Assembly (NCBI GenBank): GCA_937872275.1
Contig: CALMSE010000256.1
Coordinates: 1-7,739 of the forward strand
Length of the DNA: 7,739 nt
DNA from: an uncultured Leucobacter sp.
GTDB lineage: Bacteria > Actinomycetota > Actinomycetes > Actinomycetales > Microbacteriaceae
Reading direction: 5' to 3'
This document shows positions 1 through 4,836 of this stretch, one piece after another. Under the pieces are notes generated by a model. That model saw only the letters and a list, made by a program, of their open reading frames with translations. It did not search any database and was not told the origin of the DNA. Position 1 is the first letter of the stretch, and each line of letters begins with the position of its first letter. The position numbers and the translations under genes were made by a program.

Positions 1-599
1 GGCACCATCTTGCCCGTCTGCTGCAGGGTGAGCAGTTCGAAGGTCTCGTCCATGGTGCCGAAGCCGCCGGGCAGGCAGACGAAGCCGAGCGACTCCTTCA
101 CCAGCATGAGCTTGCGCGTGAAGAAGTACTTCATCGAGACCAGGCGGTCGTTATGGGCGATCGCGTGCTGGGGCAGCTCCTCGAACGGCAGGCGGATCGA
201 GACCCCGAGCGACTGCTCGGGGCCGGCGCCGAGCGCGGCGGCCTCCATGATGCCCGGCCCGGCGCCGGTGACCACCATCCAGCCGAGCCCGGCCAGGCTG
301 CGCGAGACGATCTCGGCCTGGAGCGAGAGCGGATCGTGCGACTGCGTGCGGGCGGAGCCGAAGATCGTCGCCTTGGGCGTGCCCGCGAAGGGGGCGAAGA
401 GGCGGAATGCGGAGTGCATCTCCTCGAGCGCCGCCGCCGAGATCTTCAGGTCCAGCCGGCTGGTGCCGTCGAGGCCGAGCGAGATGCCCGACTCGATGAT
501 GCGGGTGACGAGTTTGCGCTGCCAGTCGACCCCCGCCGCGTCGAGCAGTTCGTCGATCGCCCGGCGGAGCTGCTGCGTGTCGGGTACGAGCTCATCCAT
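1..599 (-). CDS. LOG-family Rossmann-fold protein (lysine decarboxylase-like), 5' part
   Basis: The visible part is 199 residues from an ATG; the C-terminus lies beyond the left window edge. Signature motifs are seen: GAGPGIMEAA at residues 112-121 (nucleotide-binding glycine loop) and PGGFGTMDE at 177-185, the defining PGGxGTxxE motif of the LOG / 'lysine decarboxylase' family. Before it is an F-T-R-K-L-M stretch that matches the conserved Arg-Lys of the family. Known family members hydrolyse nucleoside 5'-monophosphates such as cytokinin ribotides to free base and ribose 5-phosphate, in the cytoplasm; true lysine decarboxylase activity is not expected. About 75 mostly helical residues precede the Rossmann core, as in the longer LOG subgroup. 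The start is chosen because a TAGGCT hexamer lies 6 bases upstream and no ribosome binding site is seen, suggesting a leaderless mRNA. It is divergent from the membrane protein gene at 713. Family call is firm; the substrate is not known. Confidence 0.9.
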   Translation of the reverse strand, partial: MDELVPDTQQLRRAIDELLDAAGVDWQRKLVTRIIESGISLGLDGTSRLDLKISAAALEEMHSAFRLFAPFAGTPKATIFGSARTQSHDPLSLQAEIVSRSLAGLGWMVVTGAGPGIMEAAALGAGPEQSLGVSIRLPFEELPQHAIAHNDRLVSMKYFFTRKLMLVKESLGFVCLPGGFGTMDETFELLTLQQTGKMV

Positions 600-605
600 G
601 CCCCC

Positions 606-611
606 AGCCTA
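606..611 (-). promoter_or_regulatory. Predicted -10 element of the LOG-family gene (leaderless)
   Basis: On the minus strand TAGGCT is followed by six bases (GGGGGC) and the ATG at 599. This matches the actinobacterial TAnnnT -10 hexamer, with the transcript starting at the A of the start codon. No TTGACA-like -35 is seen 16-18 bases upstream. Inferred from position and from five similar cases in this window. Confidence 0.6.
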
Positions 612-633
612 GCCAGGCCCCGCGGCGGGATCC

Positions 634-648
634 GCCGGCCCGGCCGGC
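634..648. repeat. Odd-centred palindrome in the divergent LOG / membrane-protein intergenic region
   Basis: GCCGGCC and GGCCGGC arms flank a single C, giving a perfect 15-base palindrome. It lies 22 bases upstream of the LOG-gene -10 and about 21 bases upstream of the membrane-protein -10, so it is nearly central between the two promoters. An adjoining 6-bp inverted repeat (623-628 with 632-637, GAT between) adds to the symmetry. A shared operator is possible, but short G/C palindromes arise often by chance in such DNA. Confidence 0.3.
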
Positions 649-669
649 GTTCACCGCCCGGTCACCCGT

Positions 670-675
670 TAGTCT
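670..675 (+). promoter_or_regulatory. Possible -10 element of the membrane-protein gene
   Basis: TAGTCT is the only TAnnnT hexamer well placed before this gene. It would start transcription near 682 and give a leader of about 30 bases that carries the ribosome binding site. A TTCACC at 650-655 resembles a -35 but is only 14 bases away, shorter than usual. Prediction only. Confidence 0.4.
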
Positions 676-699
676 CGGAGACGACGCGGAACGCATCCG

Positions 700-705
700 A
701 GGAGG
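700..705 (+). promoter_or_regulatory. Perfect Shine-Dalgarno sequence of the membrane-protein gene
   Basis: AGGAGG lies 7 bases before the ATG at 713 and fixes the start. It is the only strong ribosome binding site in the window; the other genes with visible starts have none at the usual spacing. Confidence 0.85.
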
Positions 706-712
706 GGACCGC

Positions 713-1372
713 ATGATCGCAGCGCCGGGAGGAGCGGGGGCACCGGGAATGCCCGGAGCGCCGGGAGCGCCCCGATCGCCGGGGGCTCCGGCGGCCGTCG
801 CGGACGTGCGCGCCCCCGCGCCGTGGTCGCTGCGCCTCGCCGGCGTCTCCTGGATCGCTGCCGGGGTCGTCTTCGCCCTCGGGCCCGCACTCGTGGCGCT
901 GCTGCTGCAGCTGCAGTACGCCTCGCTGAAGCGGCAGGCCTTCCGCCTTGCGGGCCTCGCGGGCGCGGTCGACCCCACGGAGCTGCTGCAGGTCGAGCAG
1001 TACCTCGCGGAGTTCGACCGCATCGAGGCGCTGGTCGTCGACGCGGCGGGCTGGATCCTCGTGCCCCTGCTCGTCGTCTACGCCTGCCTCGCGCTCCTCT
1101 CGCTCGCCGGCTACCTGGTGTTCGGCGTCTGGACGGTTCGCGGCGCGAACTGGGCGCGCATCACCGGCACCGCGCTCTGCGGGGTGTCGACTCCGGTCGC
1201 ACTGCTCGTGTGGCTGCTCTTCGCCGGACTGTCGTGGATCCCGCTCGACGCCCTCTGGGCGAATCACGCCGGCCTCGTGCTGATCGCCCTGCACGTGCTG
1301 GGCATCGTGTTCGCCTGGCTCCCCGCGTCGAACGCGTACGTCCGCGCGCGGCGCGCGGCCCGTGCGCCCTAG
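713..1372 (+). CDS. Four-helix membrane protein of unknown function with collagen-like N-terminus
   Basis: A 219-residue protein that I do not recognise. Residues 9-26 are six successive triplets of Gly/Arg-X-Pro (five of six begin with Gly), a short collagen-like, Pro/Gly/Ala-rich segment, probably disordered and cytosolic. Four hydrophobic helices follow at about 43-65, 112-139, 150-172 and 184-203. Between helices 1 and 2 is a soluble, partly charged stretch of about 45 residues (72-110) with an acidic part (VEQYLAEFDRIEA). The tail VRARRAAR is basic, consistent with a cytosolic C-terminus; an even helix number puts the N-terminus inside too. The motif VRGANWARITG between helices 2 and 3 resembles the GxNWAR loop common in small actinobacterial membrane proteins of unknown role. 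The start is fixed by AGGAGG. Its TAG stop overlaps the promoter of the ribonuclease gene that follows after 9 bases, so co-transcription plus internal initiation is plausible. Confidence 0.82.
   Translation: MIAAPGGAGAPGMPGAPGAPRSPGAPAAVADVRAPAPWSLRLAGVSWIAAGVVFALGPALVALLLQLQYASLKRQAFRLAGLAGAVDPTELLQVEQYLAEFDRIEALVVDAAGWILVPLLVVYACLALLSLAGYLVFGVWTVRGANWARITGTALCGVSTPVALLVWLLFAGLSWIPLDALWANHAGLVLIALHVLGIVFAWLPASNAYVRARRAARAP
1342..1358. repeat. 17-base odd-centred CG palindrome before the ribonuclease promoter
   Basis: Arms CCGCGCGC and GCGCGCGG flank one G. It lies inside the end of the membrane-protein gene (encoding part of its basic tail) and ends 11 bases before the -10 of the ribonuclease gene, where a -35 or operator would sit. 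The mostly alternating C/G run could favour Z-DNA, or a 7-bp hairpin in the upstream mRNA. Arg/Ala codons alone can also produce it. Confidence 0.3.
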
Positions 1373-1375
1373 GCT
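1370..1375 (+). promoter_or_regulatory. Predicted -10 of the ribonuclease gene, overlapping the upstream stop codon
   Basis: TAGGCT followed by GGGAGC and then ATG. The first three bases are the TAG stop of the membrane-protein gene. The same hexamer and the same 6-base spacing occur before the LOG-family gene. No -35 hexamer is apparent. Predicted to give a leaderless mRNA. Confidence 0.6.
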
Positions 1376-1381
1376 GGGAGC

Positions 1382-2800
1382 ATGCCGACCCGGCGCGCCC
1401 ACATCGCCCCGCAGACCGCCCACGGGCAGCTCGCGGCGGCGCTCGCGTTGCTGCGCGAGGACGAGCGGGTGCCGGATCGCTTCCCGCCCGAGGTGCAGGC
1501 CGAGGCCGAGCGCGCCCGGGCGCCGGAACCGGGTGTCGACCTGCGCGGCATCCCCTTCGTCACCCTCGATCCGCCGGGATCGCGCGATCTCGATCAGGCG
1601 TTCCACCTGGAGCGGCGCGGCGACGGCTTCCTAGTGCGCTACGCCATCGCCGACCTGCCGGGCTTCGTGCGCCCGGGCGGCGCGGTCGACGGCGAGGCCC
1701 GCGGCCGCGGTCAGACGCTCTACCTGCCCGACGGCACGGTGCCGCTGCACCCCACGATCCTGAGCGAGGATCGCGCCTCGCTGCTGCCCCGGGTCGACCG
1801 CACGGCCTACGTCTGGACGGTCGAGCTCGACGCCGCGGGCGGGGCGGCCGGCGCGCGGGTGGAACGGGCCGTGATTCGCTCGCGCGCCCGGCTCGACTAC
1901 CCCGCCGCTCAGCGCGACGTCGACGCCGGCTCGGCGGAGGGACCGTTGGCGCTGCTGCCCGAGGTCGGCCGGGTGCGGCTCGAGCAGGAGCGGCTCCGGG
2001 GCGGTGCGAGCCTGAACCTCCCCGACGAGGAGATCGTGCGGGAGCCCGAGGGGTACCGCATCGTGAGCCGCTTCCCCCCGCCCGTCGAGGAGTGGAACGC
2101 GCAGCTCTCGTTGCTCGTCGGGATCGCGGCGGGAGAGCTGATGCTCGGGGCGGGAATCGGCGTGCTGCGCACGATGGCACCCCCTGAGGAGGCCGACCTG
2201 CGGGCCTTCCGCGCGCGGGTGGCCGCGCTCGGCATGCCGTGGGACGAGCGGCTCTCCTACGGCGAGTACCTGCGCGGGGTGCCGCGGGACGCCCCGCCCG
2301 CGCCGGCGGTGCTGCAGGCGGCCGCGGGCCTCTTCCGAGGCGCCGACTACGTCGCCTTCGACGGGGGGCCGCCGGAACAGCCGCTGCAGGCCGCCATCGC
2401 CGCGCCCTACGCGCACGTGACGGCGCCGCTCCGACGCCTGGTCGACCGCTGGGGACTCGCGGTGTGCGAAGCGCTCTGCGCGGGCCGCGCGGTGCCCGAG
2501 TGGGCGCGGGAGAGCCTGCCGGACCTGCCCGCGCTCATGCGCGCCTCGAGCGCCCGGGCGGGGCGGATCGGGGCGGAGGCCCTGAACCGGGTCGAGGCCG
2601 CGCTGCTGCGCGACCGCATCGGCGAGGAGTTCCCCGCGGTGGTGCTCGAGGTGCGGGGCGACCGGGCCCGCGTGCAGCTGCAGGATCCGCTCGTCACCGC
2701 GTACTGCCCCGCCGACGGCCTCGTCGCGGGATCGCGGACGCGGGTGCGTGCGGTGCGCGCCGACGTGCCCACCGGCGAGATCGAGCTGGCGCTCGCCTGA
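1382..2800 (+). CDS. RNB-domain ribonuclease (RNase II/R family, short actinobacterial type)
   Basis: A 472-residue cytoplasmic protein of the RNase II superfamily, 3'-to-5' hydrolytic exoribonucleases that degrade single-stranded RNA. The RNB domain starts near residue 55 with FVTLDPPGSRDLDQAF: D63, D69 and D71 have the spacing of the metal-binding aspartates of E. coli RNase II (D201, D207, D209), while the fourth position (D210) is Gln 72. Later family blocks are PLHPTILSEDRASLLP, NLPDEEI, EWNAQLSLLVGIAAGELM and YAHVTAPLRRLVDRWG (343-358), the last matching the conserved YTHFTSPIRRY block near the active site. About 55 N-terminal residues replace the cold-shock domains of RNase II (644 aa) and RNase R (813 aa). 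The last 60 residues look like a small beta-rich S1-like domain. The start has no ribosome binding site but sits 6 bases after a TAGGCT hexamer. It converges on ispG. Activity is likely but not certain given the changed acidic residue. Confidence 0.88.
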   Translation: MPTRRAHIAPQTAHGQLAAALALLREDERVPDRFPPEVQAEAERARAPEPGVDLRGIPFVTLDPPGSRDLDQAFHLERRGDGFLVRYAIADLPGFVRPGGAVDGEARGRGQTLYLPDGTVPLHPTILSEDRASLLPRVDRTAYVWTVELDAAGGAAGARVERAVIRSRARLDYPAAQRDVDAGSAEGPLALLPEVGRVRLEQERLRGGASLNLPDEEIVREPEGYRIVSRFPPPVEEWNAQLSLLVGIAAGELMLGAGIGVLRTMAPPEEADLRAFRARVAALGMPWDERLSYGEYLRGVPRDAPPAPAVLQAAAGLFRGADYVAFDGGPPEQPLQAAIAAPYAHVTAPLRRLVDRWGLAVCEALCAGRAVPEWARESLPDLPALMRASSARAGRIGAEALNRVEAALLRDRIGEEFPAVVLEVRGDRARVQLQDPLVTAYCPADGLVAGSRTRVRAVRADVPTGEIELALA

Positions 2801-2821
2801 ACCGGACGGGCGCGGGGCGCC

Positions 2822-2860
2822 GGGACGGGAGCGGCGGCGAGGGCGGACGGGAGCGGCGGG
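2822..2860 (-). terminator. C-rich, G-poor tract downstream of ispG; possible Rho-dependent end
   Basis: Between the convergent ribonuclease and ispG stops (spacer 2801-2869) no strong hairpin is seen, only a 5-bp stem at 2809-2821. Read on the ispG strand, 2821-2860 holds 26 C, 9 G and 5 T of 40 bases, a C-over-G bias like Rho-loading (rut) sites. Inference; a Rho requirement cannot be shown from sequence. Confidence 0.3.
2823..2859 (+). repeat. Two 15-base direct repeats, 22-base period
   Basis: GGACGGGAGCGGCGG occurs perfectly at 2823-2837 and again at 2845-2859, in the non-coding spacer between the ribonuclease and ispG. It may be a small local duplication. It accounts for most of the strand bias in the spacer. 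Confidence 0.7.
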
Positions 2861-2869
2861 GTCCGCGGA

Positions 2870-4018
2870 TCAGACGGTGATGACCTCGGGTGTACCCGTC
2901 TCGGAACTCGGCATCTCGGCCGCGATGCGGTTCGCCTCCTCGATGAGGGTCGCCACGATCTCCGACTCGGGCACGGTCTTGATGACCTCGCCCTTCACGA
3001 AGATCTGACCCTTGCCGTTGCCCGAGGCGACGCCGAGATCGGCCTCGCGCGCCTCGCCGGGGCCGTTCACGACGCAGCCCATCACGGCCACCCGCAGCGG
3101 CACGCTCATGCCCTCGAGCCCCTTCGTCACCTCGTCGGCGAGCGTGTAGACGTCGACCTGCGCGCGCCCGCACGACGGGCACGAGACGATCTCGAGCTTG
3201 CGCTCGCGCAGGTTCAGCGACTGCAGGATCTGCAGGCCGACCTTGACCTCTTCCACGGGCGGGGCCGACAGCGAGACGCGGATGGTGTCGCCGATGCCCT
3301 CCGAGAGCAGGATGCCGAAGGCGGTGGCGCTCTTGATGGTGCCCTGGAAGGCGGGACCGGCTTCGGTGACGCCGAGGTGCAGCGGCCAGTCGCCGCGCTC
3401 GGCGAGCTGACGGTACGCCTTCACCATGACGATGGGGTCGTTGTGCTTCACGGAGATCTTGAAGTCGTGGAAGTCGTGCTCTTCGAACAGCGAGGCCTCC
3501 CAGACCGCGCTCTCGACGAGCGCCTCGGGGGTCGCCTTGCCGTACTTCTCGAGCAGGCGCGGATCGAGGGATCCCGCGTTCACGCCGATGCGGATCGAGA
3601 CCCCCGCGGCCTTCGCGCGCCTCGCGATCTCGCCGACCTGGTCGTCGAACTTGCGAATGTTGCCCGGGTTCACCCGCACCGCGGCGCAGCCCGCGTCGAT
3701 CGCGGCGAAGACGTAGGCGGGCTGGAAGTGGATGTCGGCGATGACGGGGATCTGGCTCTTCTTCGCGATGATGGGCAGCGCCTCGGCGTCGTCGCGGGAG
3801 GGGCAGGCCACCCGCACGATGTCGCAGCCCGAGGCGGTGAGCTCGGCGATCTGCTGCAGCGTGGCGTTGATGTCGGTCGTCGGCGTGGTGGTCATCGACT
3901 GCACCGAGACCGGGGCGTCGCCGCCGACCATGACCGAGCCGACCTTGATCTTCCGCGACCGCCGACGCGGGGCCAGGACCTCGGGGGTCTTCGGCATTCC
4001 CAGATTGATAGCTGCCAC
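2870..4018 (-). CDS. ispG: IspG (GcpE), 4-hydroxy-3-methylbut-2-enyl diphosphate synthase
   Basis: A 382-residue cytoplasmic iron-sulfur enzyme of the MEP (non-mevalonate) pathway. It reductively opens 2-C-methyl-D-erythritol 2,4-cyclodiphosphate to HMBPP, the precursor of IPP and DMAPP, hence of undecaprenyl and quinone tails. The N-terminal TIM-barrel blocks are clear: [57 protein letters not shown] and [12 protein letters not shown]. The [4Fe-4S] ligands of the C-terminal domain are C280, C283, C315 and E322; their spacing equals that of E. coli C270, C273, C305 and E312. Length is close to the usual ~372. The start is a GTG 6 bases after TAGACT, with no ribosome binding site; an internal ATG at codon 8 is the alternative. 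The upstream carboxypeptidase gene ends inside this promoter. In many actinobacteria ispG follows dxr and rip1; here rip1 is present nearby but separated. Confidence 0.97.
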   Translation of the reverse strand: MAAINLGMPKTPEVLAPRRRSRKIKVGSVMVGGDAPVSVQSMTTTPTTDINATLQQIAELTASGCDIVRVACPSRDDAEALPIIAKKSQIPVIADIHFQPAYVFAAIDAGCAAVRVNPGNIRKFDDQVGEIARRAKAAGVSIRIGVNAGSLDPRLLEKYGKATPEALVESAVWEASLFEEHDFHDFKISVKHNDPIVMVKAYRQLAERGDWPLHLGVTEAGPAFQGTIKSATAFGILLSEGIGDTIRVSLSAPPVEEVKVGLQILQSLNLRERKLEIVSCPSCGRAQVDVYTLADEVTKGLEGMSVPLRVAVMGCVVNGPGEAREADLGVASGNGKGQIFVKGEVIKTVPESEIVATLIEEANRIAAEMPSSETGTPEVITV

Positions 4019-4024
4019 GGATCG

Positions 4025-4030
4025 AGTCTA
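4025..4030 (-). promoter_or_regulatory. Predicted -10 of ispG, overlapping the carboxypeptidase stop codon
   Basis: On the minus strand TAGACT is followed by CGATCC and the GTG start of ispG. Its first three bases are the TAG stop of the VanY-like gene. The hexamer fits TAnnnT and the spacing predicts a leaderless mRNA starting at the G of GTG. No clear -35. Confidence 0.6.
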
Positions 4031-4804
4031 GCCGCCGTAGTCGGGAGCGGGATCCAGGCCGAAGAACTCCTCGAGCGTGGTCGTGCCGGTGCGCGTCATC
4101 TCCCCGGCGAGCTCCGGGCCCACGTAGCGGAAGTGCCACGGCTCGGGCGTGAATCCGGTGATGGACTCCTTGCCCGCCGGGTACCGGACGATGAAGCCGT
4201 AGTCCGCCGCGTGCTCCGCGAGCCACGCCCCCGCGGGGGTGTCGCCGAAGCAGGCGTTGAGGTAGCAGCCCCCGAAGTCGTCGAGATCGACCGCGAGCCC
4301 GGTCTGGTGCTCCGAGTGCCCGGGTCGCGCCGAGTAGGTGTCGGCTGCGGCCTGCCCGTCGCGGGCGACGTAGCTGTTGTAGAGCGACACCTGGGTGCCG
4401 TAGTCGCGATAGGCGCTGATGATCCACACCCGGTGCCCCGCCGCGGCGGCGGCGCCGACGAGCGCCTCGACGGCACGGGCGGCGGGCTCGCGCAGCGGCT
4501 GCGCCCACTCGTTCTCGACGCCCTCGGGCATGACGAGGTCGCCCGGCGCGAAATCGGCGGGGTTCAACGGCCGCCGCTTGTTGCTCACGACCCAGATCGA
4601 CATCGGGTCGTCGATCGAGTTCGCGGCCCGATCGAACTCGGGCTCAGGCTCGGGAGTCGCCTCCGGCGCCGGGGCGGTCGGGGCGGGCCCCGGGGATGGG
4701 GACGGGGATGGGGCGGGCTCGGGTTCCGCGGCGGCGCATCCGGTGAGGGCGATCCCGCATGCGAGGAGTGCGGCCAGGGCGTTCGCTGCGCGGCGCTTCT
4801 GCAT
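4028..4804 (-). CDS. VanY/LdcB-family D-alanyl-D-alanine carboxypeptidase, lipoprotein
   Basis: A 258-residue predicted zinc peptidase (family M15B, VanY) that trims terminal D-Ala from peptidoglycan stem peptides outside the membrane. Residues 1-23 are a lipoprotein signal: basic MQKRR, a hydrophobic core and lipobox LTGC with C23 as lipidation site. Residues 27-56 are a Pro/Ser/Glu-rich linker. The catalytic domain shows SAYRDYGTQ (130-138), SARPGHSEHQTGLAVDL (158-174) and PEPWHFRYVG (220-229). The expected zinc ligands are H166, D173 and H224 and the general base is E221, all present. C180 and C185 could form a disulfide. The gene is divergent from the CapA-like lipoprotein gene and precedes ispG by 9 bases. 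The start is the ATG 6 bases after a TAGCAT hexamer, without a ribosome binding site. D,D- versus L,D-carboxypeptidase specificity cannot be settled by eye. Confidence 0.92.
   Translation of the reverse strand: MQKRRAANALAALLACGIALTGCAAAEPEPAPSPSPSPGPAPTAPAPEATPEPEPEFDRAANSIDDPMSIWVVSNKRRPLNPADFAPGDLVMPEGVENEWAQPLREPAARAVEALVGAAAAAGHRVWIISAYRDYGTQVSLYNSYVARDGQAAADTYSARPGHSEHQTGLAVDLDDFGGCYLNACFGDTPAGAWLAEHAADYGFIVRYPAGKESITGFTPEPWHFRYVGPELAGEMTRTGTTTLEEFFGLDPAPDYGG
4692..4713 (+). other. Candidate G-quadruplex in the template strand of the carboxypeptidase gene
   Basis: Four runs of GGGG are separated by loops of exactly two bases (AT, AC, AT) on the + strand, followed by a further GGG at 4715-4717. 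The run encodes the Ser-Pro repeats near residues 31-38 of the VanY-like lipoprotein and lies about 90 bases downstream of its start. Being on the template strand, it would fold in DNA and not in the carboxypeptidase mRNA. Confidence 0.6.
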
Positions 4805-4810
4805 GCACTC

Positions 4811-4816
4811 ATGCTA
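4811..4816 (-). promoter_or_regulatory. Predicted -10 of the VanY-like gene (leaderless)
   Basis: TAGCAT on the minus strand, then GAGTGC, then ATG at 4804. Same 6-base spacing as four other genes here. Its -35 region would overlap the capA start codon and shows no TTGACA. Confidence 0.5.
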
Positions 4817-4823
4817 CTGCGGC

Positions 4824-4829
4824 TATTCT
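4824..4829 (+). promoter_or_regulatory. Predicted -10 of the CapA-like gene (leaderless)
   Basis: TATTCT, the best match to the TATAAT consensus in the window, lies 7 bases before the ATG at 4837. It sits only 7 bp from the opposing -10 of the VanY-like gene. Its -35 region falls at that gene's start codon and is not TTGACA-like. Confidence 0.6.
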
Positions 4830-4836
4830 GAGCCGT

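Noticed and set aside
626..633. GGATCCCG upstream of the LOG-gene -10, also present upstream of the ispG -10 (4048-4055).
   Set aside because: The spacing to the -10 differs (14 versus 17 bases), and the ispG copy simply encodes Asp-Pro in the carboxypeptidase. Likely coincidence.
674..701. Inverted repeat CTCGGA...TCCGAG flanking the leader of the membrane-protein gene, touching its Shine-Dalgarno sequence.
   Set aside because: The left arm overlaps the predicted -10 and lies before the predicted transcript start, so it would not be in the mRNA; the arms are only 6 bp with a 16-base gap.
1370..1384. Programmed readthrough of the TAG giving a membrane protein-ribonuclease fusion.
   Set aside because: The frame is open, but the in-frame TAG follows simply from a TAGnnT box with 6-base spacing, and no readthrough context or conserved linker is visible.
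2694..4508. A 604-codon open frame on the minus strand, and several other long frames overlapping the ribonuclease, ispG and rip1.
   Set aside because: Their translations are Arg/Ala/Gly/Pro-rich with no family motifs, and they overlap genes with clear catalytic motifs. Long spurious frames are expected at this GC content.
4759..4836. An upstream in-frame ATG that would lengthen the CapA-like protein by 26 residues.
   Set aside because: It would start inside the divergent VanY-like gene and place arginine-rich sequence before the lipoprotein signal. The ATG at 4837 fits both the signal peptide and the TATTCT element.
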